64,000 nucleotides of DNA from Utricularia gibba (taxonomy: Eukaryota; Streptophyta; Magnoliopsida; Lamiales; Lentibulariaceae), in the NCBI GenBank assembly GCA_002189035.1, contig NEEC01000018.1, positions 868,001-932,000 on the forward strand, read 5' to 3'. Each line of letters opens with the position of its first letter. Within the stretch, counting starts at the first letter, position 1. A model generated the notes under the pieces. It saw nothing but the letters and a program-made list of their open reading frames with translations. It did not search any database and was not told the DNA's origin. Below, piece after piece: positions 11,695-23,114 of the stretch. The translations under genes and the position numbers were made by a program.

Positions 11695-14289
11695 TTAGAT
11701 ACTGTTGATGTAGTCTTGATAAGGCTTAAAACTCGTCTGGAAATCTATGTCCAGTCTCTTGAGTTCTCTTAGTGTCTCCATCTCCTTCGGCCCAATGTCG
11801 ACCCTAAGACGAGTACTATCAAAATCCAGGTCAACTGGGCATCCCCTGTCAAATAGCTCGCTTCCGGCCATATCTGTACTCAGCATATCCAATGCAATCT
11901 CTGGTTTTCTCCTGAAAACAAATGTCGAGTGTGTATCGTGTCCATACCAGGATGTAGATGGTTCACTCAGCAAAGCAGAGGGCTTGTGAGTACAAAACTT
12001 TGCAGCTTTCTGGTTCTTGTTTGTATCTTCTACCCTGTGATCATCGTCTGCTAGAGAAACTGTGTCATCATCTTCACCCTTTTCTTTGAGAATGACATGC
12101 TCTGTAACCTTGTCGCATAGGTGTTTGAATAGAGATTCCGGTTCTTGGAATACGAGGCTTCTCTCTAGTTTGCTTTCTTCCTTGCATAACTCATTCAGGG
12201 TAAGAAGAAACTGAGGTGGGAGAATTGGGCCGACGACTGCGCCAGTTGGTTTAAATTTACTCGACCATCTGCTGCTGCGGGAAGAAGGCCTTCTGAATGT
12301 GAATGGTGGACACTGGGGTGGCTCTGGAATATCCATAAACTCCAGAGGTATGTCCGGATCATCATGATGCTTCTTGAGATTTGAATATGTTGAGAAAGCT
12401 GACTCTAACAAATCTGTGGGCAGATCAGCATAAACACCCTTCATGGCAACCTCATTTATGCTAATTGGCAAGCTTATGTCATTGACCACTTCAGAAAATG
12501 CAGCAGATGATTCCACCTGAGGTCTACTGAGTTCCATCCATTGTGGTCTTCTCTCATATATGGTTTCTGCTAACATACCTTTTAGATAAGCATTTAGATA
12601 ATCAAGTCTCAGGTGTTGAAACTTCCTTTGACCCTTGTATTCTTGCGGGCTTATATCAAAGAGATGGCTTTCATCTAGAGAAATGCTTTTCCTCTTGTGC
12701 ACTACAGAAATCTTCATGGATTCCAAAATTGCGTGGTAAGGTTGTGCATCAAGAATCCCTGATGAAGTTAGCCTGATTAAGATGAATCCACCTGATCCAT
12801 CAGGAGAGGATACCTTCTCTGAGACAGAAAAATCAAGAACACCAAAACCCAAAACCAGTGTCTTCCTCTGCCGGAAGTCGATCCATATAGGATCTGATTC
12901 TCTGGAAAAGTCCCCTTTAAATATACAATCTGGGCACTCGCAGTCTGACGGTGAAATAGATAGATCATAGGGAAGTCCCCAAGCAGTATACGAGTTATAG
13001 AAACTAGACAACTCGGCCAAAAGTGTTCCCTTATCATGCACATCCTTCCCATAGCAGAAAAAGCTAAATTTGTTGTCCCAAAATGATCCCAATATTATGC
13101 CATGGCCTGTTTCTTGTGAAGGTGAGTTGCTCTCAGGTAGCCGCAGCTCTGATAATCTGAAGACAGCAATGTAGAGTGGGTTCTCATGTTTATGCTCCCA
13201 TTCAACCACCGGCATCTGTGGTTTTTCGACATGAAGTACAAGCAGCAAGTTCCTTGTTGTCACAGCAAAGCAGTATCCATCAGCACCTGCCCTGGCCATG
13301 GCATGAAATCCATCATTCTTCCCACTGGATACGCCATTAAGTTTCTGCAGAGAACAAATTTCGCATCCACTTTCCCACATACAGTCAACCAAAAAAACCT
13401 CATTATAATGGCAGACTACAAAACGCCTCGGATGCCAACTATACTCACATGCAATCCACTGTCTCTGGTTTGAGGGGGCATCTGTATCCGTTTCAAGCTT
13501 TTCAGCCAATGAAAGATGCATCTTTTTCCTAACAATATCGCCTGTAGATGAAATATCGATGGAAAACAGGAGCAAGTCACCGTTCTCCAGCAGAACCAAA
13601 CACTCCTCCCTGAAATGTGGACTCCAGCAGGAGCTGATCACTGCCTGTTTCCTCAACACCTTAAGGCCAGCACATCCTAGATAATCCATACAAGCGGATG
13701 GCGTACTTTGATCATTATGGGTGTCAATTCTAACTCTATACCAGCAAACAAAATACATAGTACAAACCATCAAGATGCCAACAGTACTGGGAAAGCTATC
13801 GCAGTTGGAAACAGGAGTAACCAACAACCGCGTGATACGTTGGCGATTCGCATTGCCCTCTTCAACCACACTGAAAGGTCGAGCCCTCTGAGGCAAAACC
13901 CGCAAAACCCCATCTTTGGTGGATAGCAAAGAAAAGCCCACCCGATCAGAGTTCTCTCCGGCAGGGAAAATGGCGATGACTAGATCCCTATCAGGAATTG
14001 GAAGTACCTGAACAGAATTGAAGCTATGGTAGTGAGAATAATCCGGAAGCTGGTTCTCAATAACAGAAGAAGTAGCAGCGGCGGAAGAGGGAAGAAACCC
14101 ACTTTTCTCCAAGAACCCTGGGAGAGAGAGACTCGGATACGGCGGCGGAAGGTGTGGCGCGATCTCGGGACATTGCAGTAGATTGATCGAGCAGTTAGGT
14201 TTTGGCGCGAATATTAAGGGCCCAAATTGACCTTCTGCTTCTACGTGAGAACGAAAAGGCTTCCCAGCCGGAAACAACTTGTCGGCCAT
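11695..14289 (-). CDS. TAF1C-like protein (putative Pol I initiation factor subunit)
   Basis: A single-exon gene encoding 864 residues, with start at 14289 and stop at 11695. I recognise it, with moderate confidence, as the plant protein grouped with TAF1C. TAF1C is the TBP-associated factor of the RNA polymerase I selectivity complex, which would place it in the nucleolus at rDNA promoters. Visible traits are an N-terminal half rich in short hydrophobic strands (VQVLPIPDRDLVIAIFP, ECLVLLENGDLLLFSID) consistent with a beta-propeller, and a conserved-looking block SEVVNDISLPISINEV. After these come DIPEPPQCPPFTFRRPSSR and a charged C-terminus. There are no transmembrane or transit features. 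The reading frame is clean. It could instead be a plant-specific WD-like protein of unknown role. Confidence 0.6.
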   Translation of the reverse strand: MADKLFPAGKPFRSHVEAEGQFGPLIFAPKPNCSINLLQCPEIAPHLPPPYPSLSLPGFLEKSGFLPSSAAATSSVIENQLPDYSHYHSFNSVQVLPIPDRDLVIAIFPAGENSDRVGFSLLSTKDGVLRVLPQRARPFSVVEEGNANRQRITRLLVTPVSNCDSFPSTVGILMVCTMYFVCWYRVRIDTHNDQSTPSACMDYLGCAGLKVLRKQAVISSCWSPHFREECLVLLENGDLLLFSIDISSTGDIVRKKMHLSLAEKLETDTDAPSNQRQWIACEYSWHPRRFVVCHYNEVFLVDCMWESGCEICSLQKLNGVSSGKNDGFHAMARAGADGYCFAVTTRNLLLVLHVEKPQMPVVEWEHKHENPLYIAVFRLSELRLPESNSPSQETGHGIILGSFWDNKFSFFCYGKDVHDKGTLLAELSSFYNSYTAWGLPYDLSISPSDCECPDCIFKGDFSRESDPIWIDFRQRKTLVLGFGVLDFSVSEKVSSPDGSGGFILIRLTSSGILDAQPYHAILESMKISVVHKRKSISLDESHLFDISPQEYKGQRKFQHLRLDYLNAYLKGMLAETIYERRPQWMELSRPQVESSAAFSEVVNDISLPISINEVAMKGVYADLPTDLLESAFSTYSNLKKHHDDPDIPLEFMDIPEPPQCPPFTFRRPSSRSSRWSSKFKPTGAVVGPILPPQFLLTLNELCKEESKLERSLVFQEPESLFKHLCDKVTEHVILKEKGEDDDTVSLADDDHRVEDTNKNQKAAKFCTHKPSALLSEPSTSWYGHDTHSTFVFRRKPEIALDMLSTDMAGSELFDRGCPVDLDFDSTRLRVDIGPKEMETLRELKRLDIDFQTSFKPYQDYINSI

Positions 14290-15141
14290 CGCCGCTTCCT
14301 TCTTTGATCAGTTCGTCCACGGCGGCGGCGCCTGAGCGTTCTGGGACCTCTCCGGCGAAGGCAAAACGTTCATTAACTGGAAGACCCCTGATTGTTTGGA
14401 CCTGGCCTTTGAATAGAGTAAGCCCATCACTTTTTTTTTTTAAATCGAATTGTGTAATCGATTATTTTAATTTATGTTTTCTCGATTTTTGTTTGATTAA
14501 ACGGATTAATAACTATAACCAATATATATGAGAAAGTTGCAATAATAACTCAGATTTTAATCAGTATACAGATTTTAACTCGTAAGTTTTAAAATTATAT
14601 AAAAAATATATTTCAAGTTATTGCTAACATCTACCAAAAATCTAAATAATTTTTAAAATTTTTAACGAATGTGAGAAATTAAATATTCAAAGGATATCTA
14701 AACATTAGAAGTTAAATATAAATGATTAAATATACAATACAAATCTGAACAATTGTTAAAATTATGCAATGAAGATTTAAAAGATAAATTATTAAATATA
14801 TAATTTAATAAATTCAGTTAAATTATTTATAAAAAAATAAGTTAAAAATGTATAATGTAATTTTAAATTTTAAAATTTAAACTCTTTATATTCTAAATTA
14901 AAGTGATACCAATAAACTCCACCCCCAATATATATATATTTTACTTGCCAAAGAATAAACCAACAAACAAACGAATCTGAAAGGGACAAGCAGATGCCAA
15001 TGATCTGTACAACATATCATCTTTCAGCATGGTCCCCAGAAGCCTATTCGGCTGCTCTTCGTCTCCATCTCGCCTCTGCGTTTCAAGCTCATAATCTGGG
15101 GTGCTAAATGCAGAAAACTTTGGTCCATTGTTACCGAAACC
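14290..15141. other. AT-rich spacer, promoter side of TAF1C-like gene
   Basis: About 130 bases of GC-rich leader lie next to the TAF1C-like start, with an AGCCCA site II half at 14421-14426. The remainder is AT-rich. I see no gene. The end nearest 15142 is the 3' flank of the CSLC gene. Confidence 0.5.
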
Positions 15142-17673
15142 TTAGACAACTTGCTCCCCAATCAGGTCAAGGCCGACGAGCAGAAAGGATACCCCTTGAA
15201 AGAGCAAGAAGTAGAAATGAACACCTTGAGCAGAAAGGAGACTTCTCGCTGCAGCTGTGAGGAGGAGGAAAGCTAGTGCCAACTCCTTTGTGTAAATCCT
15301 GTTGTGCTTCTTCTTCTTGGAAGCCTTGTGTGCCTTTTGCACGATTTCCTCTAAATTTGGCTCTGAGGAGCCTCTCTGGTGCGTTGGGAGCTTCTCAACC
15401 AACGAAACAAGATCACCCTCAGACAAGCGCCCTGTTTTCTTGGTGACCACCCACTCATAGGCGCTCCCTAGCTGGAAAAGCCCTGAGATCATGGCATTGA
15501 ACTTGGTGACTGACATGGTGTTTTCGAAGAGGAGGTATGGGACTATGAAAGGGAATGACTTTGGAGCTGGGAGTATATTAAGGAAGGACATGGTGGCAGG
15601 AACGTAGCAAACGACCCACGATGGAAGCGTTGCCTCAGGCACAAACATTGTCATTGGGAGGATGATGCAGAAAAGGGTGAACGAGTAAAAAGGGAGGATT
15701 AGTTTTCTGAGGAGGAAGAAGAGGAAAATCAAGTTGGTCTTCTTCCAGATGCTAATCTGCATTGAACAAATGTAATAAACGTAGATGAAATCACTTCTCT
15801 GAAGGTGTAATGTACAGTAGCGCAAAGAATTCTTTAGAAATGATGAATGCTACCTTTGCTTGGATAATGGCTGGCAAGCAGAGACGGAACAGTTGCATTG
15901 GTCCAGAATGCCATCTATGTTGTTGCTTTCTGTAAGCTTCATATGACTCGGGCAACTCGCATTGGCACTACAGATTTAAAAAATATAATATTTCAATGAT
16001 CTGATAGCAGATGGAATTGACATATTATTATGATATACCTCAACATCGTTAAGGTAGACGAACTTCCATCCATGAAGATGGGCCCGAACGGCAATGTCCA
16101 TGTCTTCAACGGTGGTTCTCTCCAGCCATCCACCCGATTCTTCCAAGGCTTTGATCCTCCAGACTCCAGCAGTCCCATTAAACCCAAAGAAGTTGAGGAA
16201 AACTCCATTAACTTGCTGTTCTACTTCGAAATGAAAGGCTAAATTGATGAGCTGCAGCCTTGTGAGAAGATTTTCATCCTTATTTACAAACGACCACCTA
16301 GCCTGAACCAACCCAAGTTCTTCATTATCCTGTAACACAAAGCCATCTGCACATATCAGTATCTTGTTAAGCACAATGATATAAGCACGCAGGGTATATC
16401 ATCATTGATATAATGCACCTAACGAGGAATCATGATATCAAAATCTAGAAATAACAATGCTCCAACCATGAGCTGATTAAAGCATACCTTGAAGTGAGGG
16501 ACAGTTCTCTTCAGGAAATCTAGGTTCGGTTGGAAGTCAGCATCAAAAATTGCCACAAACTCATAATCCTTAACATAGCTACAACTCATGGCAGACTTGA
16601 GATTCCCAGCTTTGTAACCCTCTCTAATCACACGATGTCTGTAAATGATGTTTGCGCCATTTTGATGCCACTGGTTCACCTCATCACGAATTAGCAACTG
16701 TGTAGTTGGATCATCCGAGTCGTCCAAAACCTGAATAAGCAATCTCTCTTTGGGCCAATCCAGATTACAAACAGCAGCAATTGATTGTTGATACACCTAA
16801 TGATTACAGGTTCAAGCAAAAAGGACAGTCATATAGTATAACCACTAAGGAACTCCAACAGTCCTCCAGAATTTCATATTTTACAGAAGATATGCAGGCA
16901 GAAGGGAGAAATTTTACCTCTTTCTCATTGCACATTGGAATCTGGACCAACACCATTGGAAAATAGGCATCCCCATCTCCCGTTTCAAGATCAACGAGGC
17001 CTACTTTAGGGACTGGTTTAATCTTCCTGAGTTTTATCCAGAAGCAACCGAGGCAAAGGATTAGTCTATCCAAGCTTTGAATGAAGAACAGCACTATGCA
17101 TACATTGGCCAAAACTTGAAGCGGTGGAGCAAGATATTCCACCCTAATCAAAACCCATTTGGAATAAAGCTGATCGAAGACATCTCTCACTGTAAAAGCG
17201 CTGGTCAGCGAATAAAGATGTTGCAATTGAAGATCGGAAGCTCCAAAGTGCCACCCTTTAAAGTACGCAACAATCTCAAATCCAAGTAATACAAGGGACA
17301 ACCATAGAAAAGCCCTGATGCAGCCATAGAACCTAGATTTCACGGCCAGATTTTCTCTCAACGAGGTGTCCATAGCGTCCGTACGCCCAGCAATCACGCG
17401 CCGGCGGACTATGGTGGCTAGGGACAAAAATGCCGCTGCAATGGAGGTGAGGCAGCCGGCGGCTTTGTGGGCTTTCAATAGAATGACCCAAGTCAGCTGT
17501 TTAGCATTCTTGTTACGCCCACCTTTAGAAACGGCATCGTTTGGGTCGAAGAACTCTTCCTCCGACGGCGACTCAAGCTCCACCATTGACCAGTTGTTTG
17601 GGTTTTCCATTTTCACCACCACCGGAGTTCCCTTGCGAGCATCCCTTGCCCACCAGTACAAAGATGGAGCCAT
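15142..17673 (-). CDS. CSLC12: Cellulose synthase-like C (xyloglucan glucan synthase)
   Basis: Golgi membrane GT2 glycosyltransferase that makes the beta-1,4-glucan backbone of xyloglucan from UDP-glucose. Five exons: 17673-16918, 16796-16488, 16329-16039, 15967-15854 and 15756-15142. Every phase is consistent, giving 694 residues, the usual CSLC length. The processive-GT2 residues are all present: DDSDD near 277-281, DAD near 337-339, TVEDMD with Asp near 431, and QQHRW near 467-471. Hydrophobic segments lie before the catalytic loop and cluster at the C-terminus. The N-terminus ([20 protein letters not shown]) and [17 protein letters not shown] are most like the CSLC12 branch. The gene looks intact. 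The branch assignment is from memory and less sure than the family. Confidence 0.93.
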
Positions 17674-20669
17674 CTTTAAGGCCCAAATAAGAAAGACGCA
17701 CTGAATGTGGACTAAAACTCAACTTGGGGAGGATCCCTGAACTGTATCGACGGTATGGCCGTGAATCAAGTAAGCATTGAAAATAAAATCCTTATAATAC
17801 CTGCAACGAATCCATTTTTCGGAACAATGAGAATGGGGAAGACACGCTAGGAATGAAAGCGATGCGTTCCCACGGAATAACGAGTAGACGTTTCAAAAGT
17901 AGAAAAAAAATGAACGGAATAATTCTTTGCTTGAACAAAAGCATTATTCAAACTCGTACATACCATGCAATCAGGTAAACTGGGCAGGTTTGTTTGAAAA
18001 TCACAAGCAGGCCCCGGACGCGTTACAGCTTGCAGGTAGGCGCTGATGACGCGGTGCGGTGGAGTAAGCGGCGGTGGGCCCCACGAGAATCACTACTGTT
18101 CCAGAGCTGGAAAAACCATTAAAATTTGTCCGGTAATGAAGAAAAAAACAATTAGTAGTCAAAATCACTGCCCTCACCAAAAGTAAGAGAAAAATGGTAA
18201 CGAACCATAAGCGCATCCCCTTCAAACCGGAGCCCTGTTTGGAAATCTCCTTCCAGTTATTTCCCACACAAGAACACAATCTCGATTCAAAATCACTCCA
18301 CCTAAATGAACTCCTCGCCACAATGCATTCGTTTGCGATACCACATTCCAATACAAGGTCACATTACCCACACACCAGCCGCAGCATTTCTTGCGTATCG
18401 TACAGAGTAGCTCCTTCGCATGCCTTTAAATGCGCCACAAGAAACATGAAATACTCCACCTAACAAAAATCGCAGATTCATTCAATAATTGAGAGAGGGA
18501 TATGCGAAAGAGAAAAACGATGAATTAAATGCGGCGGCGATGAAAACGTCAATTCCAATCCCAATCCCAATCCCCATTGTTTTCCAGCCTGTGCATTGCA
18601 CTCAATTCATTCCCGCTGAAATCAACGCCAACAGTAAATGCATGACTAAACTCACGAGAGCCTTCAATGGCTTCCTTCTTCTCTCGCAAGCGGATCGGCA
18701 CAATCTCCCGGTTGCGATGGAGAAATGGGGCGACCACTTTTCCGGAATGTGAAATACGAACAATCGAATGACCCGGAGTTTTATACGACAAATATAACGT
18801 TATAATAAATAATATTAATATTCCGTTGAATCCCGCTTGTCAAAACCCGGGGCCCGTGGAGTGCTCCTGGGTGCCAGGTGTCAGTCAATTTAGAATTCAA
18901 TCGCCCCTGTAACCTCAGATTTATCAACAAAAAATAATATTTTAAAATAAAAATTATGCGATGGTGATGGGCAGGCTACAAGGACAAGGATATTGGGATG
19001 TGAATGATGTGACTTATTTAATAGTATATAAAAATTATTTATGTTAAATAATAATATATAATATTATGAATGAGACATTATAATATTTTTTATTTATAAT
19101 AAACTGTATTAGATATATTTAATTAATTATATATATATATATATTATATATAAATAAGATTTTATACAAAACTTTTTTAAATATCTTGGTTTTGATACAA
19201 AAATAATCTCATTTAGATTTAGTATCCTATAATTAAAAAATGTTATCAAATAATAACAAAGCAAACTTCCATCTTTAATGTGGCTTTTTGGGATGAATTA
19301 GAAAAGTAACACATGTAAGATATTCTGTGAAAAAAATAGATATCCCATGGTTAAATTGTTTTTAAATGACTTGATTGACTGATAGGGCAAGAAATTCTTT
19401 TATTAGATATGTGATTAAAATGATTATTTGAAATATTAATTTAAAAAAAACATAAAAAACATTTTTCTAAATGATCACAGTGTGTCCGGACCGTCCAAAA
19501 GTCGCAGGCCTCGACATGGGGACACGTTAACAATTAAAATAGCTGTCTGAAAGTGTCTGTTTATCGTTATGGTAAGTGAATGTATAAGAAACAATCCCCG
19601 CAGACGATTTTTAATTTTGTTTTATTATTTTCTCATGGTAATCGGTTTAATGCCTGATTTGGGAATAAATTGATATCATAATCCATGTCAATAAACGGCA
19701 GGTTAGGTGTATGGTTGGTGAGTGTACGGATGCCAGGGAGGAGAGTATTGAAATTTAGTACATATTAGATTATTTTTCTTCTATAATATTTTTGGATAAG
19801 TATTTATAATAAGGTATAATTGAATTATCCATATATTTCTATATTTATATTATTTAAAATCAAATTATTTTTTTTAAAAAAAATCAGTGTAAGTTGAGTT
19901 ATGCCTTTCAATGTCGGTTGGGAGGTCATCTTCTTTGAGTAAATTCATGGGCACGATCGGGATCAGTCAGTGCTCAAGTAGCTTGTTCCTGTAGAGTAGT
20001 TCGTTACCTCGTCAAATCATCAATTTGGGAGGTTTTCTTTTTTGTTTCATTATCATATCAAATTCGGTTTTTGTGCGGTGGCTGATTACCGAGAAGCGGC
20101 CACCGTCAGGGGGAGGCGAGATGACACGTCACGGTGGAGCTTCACGATCGCTCTCCAGCGGGGGATCCAATTTGTGATTCCCAAATCTGGGGAAAAAGAT
20201 TCTTCCTTCATCATGCAGTAGGGTCGTTGCAACACAACAAACAACACGGTGGTTGTCACATACGTGGTGGTCGCACGTAAGTCGTAACCAACAAAGAAAA
20301 TACATAATGTTTAACATACTTATTTTTTGAGAACGTAGATTATATAAACACATGAAAAGAGAACTAATTATATCTATATTATTCATATTCTTAAATTTTT
20401 ATTTTTGAATAAAATGTCAAATATTATATATAATTATATATATGTATCTAATTATACTATAAATATATTAATACCTTAACATCAATTGGACTTTTTCAAA
20501 GTGGCATGTCATTTGTTTAGGGATACCACAACCTTCTATCACAGTGTAATGTGAAGGGGGGCACATGGCTTCCTGCTAATTCTATTACATTGTTGTCGCA
20601 GAATCGTTGTGGTAAAAATAAATAAATACATGATAGAGAATACCCGTACAAAACAAATATGCCCTTCTT
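17674..20669. other. Spacer upstream of CSLC
   Basis: The first 800 bases probably hold the CSLC leader and promoter. Small frames on both strands (such as 18001-18351 minus) match nothing I know. A CCAATC hexamer run lies near 18554-18572. From 18.8 to 20.6 kb the sequence is AT-rich with no supportable gene. Confidence 0.5.
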
Positions 20670-22557
20670 CTAGCGAAGACCATCCTTCTTCCTCTCAGAC
20701 TTGATGGCCTCGTAGGATGTCATAACCTCCTTGAACTTTGCCTCAGCCAATTCTGCACTCAGCTGCCTAATGGTCAGAGAAAAGTAATTTGTTTAATGCG
20801 TTTATGTGCACTTGACTCACCCTTGTTGTGCTGGTTCTGATCTGGGTGAAATTCTTTAGCCTTCTCTCTGAAAGCTGACTGCAGATGAAAGAGCAGCGTG
20901 TTAGTGGACAAGTCGATTGCATGAAACACGAACTTCTCTGCATTACTCTGAACATCATTTGTAAAAGAAATGACAAGTTGATTCTCAACAGGTTGGTGAA
21001 CAATTCAGCCTCTCTTGCAGTCTATGAAAACCGGAATGAGGAAGAAAACGAAGTTGGATTTATTTCAGGAACAGCTTTTCATTGGTTAATGGCATCCACA
21101 TCAACACTAGTAACTTTTGGAAACGTAACATCTACCTTTATCTCTGCATCGGTGTACGGTTTTGTCCTCCGCCTGCAATCAAATTCAGTATTAACAACAT
21201 TGAACTGGAAAATGAAGTAGTCATACATCCAGTTTCTCATTGATGCGTATTTGCTGTTGAATAGAACAGAATCCCCCATAAGATCATACCTGTCGAGTCC
21301 AAGGACAGAGTAATGCTGTGACAGCAGAGTCGCCCTTGGGGCAGTTCCAGGAGTAGAACCGTGATCCTTGGATGAAGTATCACTATTCCAGTACCAATCG
21401 TGTCTCTGGAAATGCTCATGGAACTCACTAGGACCATATTGCTGCCAACTGTCATAATTCCTCTTGAACTTATTTCTCTCTCTGTTGAATACACTCTGCA
21501 TTCTCCGGATTCGCTCCTAAAGATAAGCCTATCCATCGGTTATTAAGAGACTAGTGGAAAGTTATGCTACACAAGCATATGCAGAAGCCAACGTGCTCCA
21601 GAAATCGAAATGGTTCGTAGAAAATTCAAGAACAGGTTATTAAGAAAAGTTTCCTAAAAGATGAAATCATGGAGTGAAGGCTCATCATTTTGATGATAAA
21701 TGAGAGAAGGAAGTGCAAACAAAGTAGATGAACCACGCAGGACATCAAAGCTTCCAAAAGCTAGGACTAGGTTGGGAACAAATCATACCACTCTCTCCAT
21801 TTCTTCCTCTAATTCTTCCTGCAACCTGCGTTGATACCTTTTTCTAGCCTCTTCCTGGAATGTACTCCAAGATGAAGAATTACTCTTAAATGATGCTTGA
21901 TACCTGCTCCACTTTTTACATCAAAATAGAAGCTACAGGTCAGTCCAATTTCAAATAATACAAAAAAAGGCCAGTGCAGACCTTGAGAAAACGTTTTGCA
22001 AGAATAAAGATATCAAAACACAAGCTGAGAAGACTTACAGGAGGCCAATTACCTGAGAGTAGATACTATCCAATGTTTTCTTCATATGAGTAACCTACAG
22101 TCCAAAACGCACTGATCAGTTACAAAGCACATTTAATACATACTCACGAATGAACTTGTGCATTCTGATCGGAAACGAACAAATAAAAACACAACCCTTT
22201 TCCTGCTTCATAACGATATGGCTACATGTAAAAACCCACAAAACCTAAATCTTATTGCAAATAAGCTGGAAACGAAAAGCCAAACTATAACGTAAAATAG
22301 TATTGCTCTCAAGAAGGCGCAAGCTCCGGAATTTACCCATACCCGTCACGGGAATTCGACGTCATCGGAAACCCAAAAAAACAAGAGGAGAAATCATTCA
22401 TTAATCATTAAGGTTGCGACCAACTTACAGCAAAAGTGGTGATTGCAGCACCCATCACCCCAAAAATTATAGCGCTCCCTAGTAATTTCTTCTCTGCCCT
22501 ATTAAAATACGCCCATGATTCATCCTTCGCCGGCGCATCACCCTCATCCCTTCCCAT
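20670..22557 (-). CDS. Membrane-anchored J-domain (DnaJ-like) protein
   Basis: Putative HSP70 co-chaperone. Seven short exons join in phase: 22557-22429, 22094-22053, 21911-21789, 21516-21290, 21172-21136, 20878-20821 and 20752-20670, giving 232 residues. The acceptor of exon 3 (after GTAAAAAG) is the least certain border. Near residues 25-45 is a hydrophobic segment (LLGSAIIFGVMGAAITTFAV), probably a single membrane anchor. A charged Arg/Glu-rich region (EEARKRYQRRLQEELEEEME) follows. The J-domain is C-terminal: HYSVLGLDR, then YTDAEIKSAFREKAKEFHPD with the HPD motif that stimulates HSP70 ATPase, then FKEVMTSYEAIKSERKK. There is no Gly/Phe or zinc-finger region, so it is a class C J-protein. 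The client and the membrane are unknown. Confidence 0.88.
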
Positions 22558-22751
22558 TATTTTCCTGTGCCCTGAATCATCCAGACCTCGACAGTTTACT
22601 CGGATTCAAGATCAAAGCATTACTTCTCCAGGACGAGGGCTATGTCCCCAAGAATTCCTGTGCCTCGTACGTAACCAAATACAATTCAAGGTTTTGCAAA
22701 AGGAAAGGTGGATTCCGACTACGTGCTGTGAAGAGAACTTGGGCTCTTATT

Positions 22752-22858
22752 ATTATTTCCGCAGGGCCCAATAAAGAATTACTATTTCCGCAGGGCCCAA
22801 TAAAGAATTACTATTTCCGCAGGGCCCAATAAAGAATTAGTATTTTCGCAGGGCCCAA
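22752..22858. repeat. 29-bp tandem repeat with TGGGCC (site II) in each unit
   Basis: Four copies of GCAGGGCCCAATAAAGAATT plus ACTATTTCC start at 22761, 22790, 22819 and 22848, the last one partial, with a partial unit before the first. The period is exactly 29. Each unit carries GGGCCCAA, which read on the minus strand is TTGGGCCC, the TCP-factor site II core. The array lies 195-300 bp upstream of the J-protein start codon, so it is probably part of that promoter. Confidence 0.9.
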
Positions 22859-22969
22859 CACTCGGGAACTAGGACAGGATTATGAGTTTACTCGAGTAAC
22901 TCACAAGTTAACTCATACAAAATGAGTATGATTGACTCGTATTCATGCTAAACGAGTACATTCAAATTA

Positions 22970-22972
22970 TAA

Positions 22973-23016
<44 letters not shown>

Positions 23017-23018
23017 CG
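22970..23018. repeat. (CA)n(TA)n microsatellite
   Basis: A run of about eleven AC units passes directly into about nine AT units. It sits at the truncated 3' side of the Copia remnant. Confidence 0.95.
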
Positions 23019-23114
23019 GGTTAGATATGATTTATTAGATATATCACATTTCCCATTATCTAAACATATTTATTTGTGACATAGAGTCATTTCTATTTTT
23101 CTTTAAGCTAATAT

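Noticed and set aside
18001-18351. 116-codon minus-strand frame with a hydrophobic stretch, upstream of CSLC
   Set aside because: Could suggest a small membrane protein, but there is no recognisable family and it sits in the probable CSLC leader/promoter region.
22752-22858. Regular repeats resembling a CRISPR array
   Set aside because: The units are directly joined with no spacers, and the context is a plant nuclear promoter.
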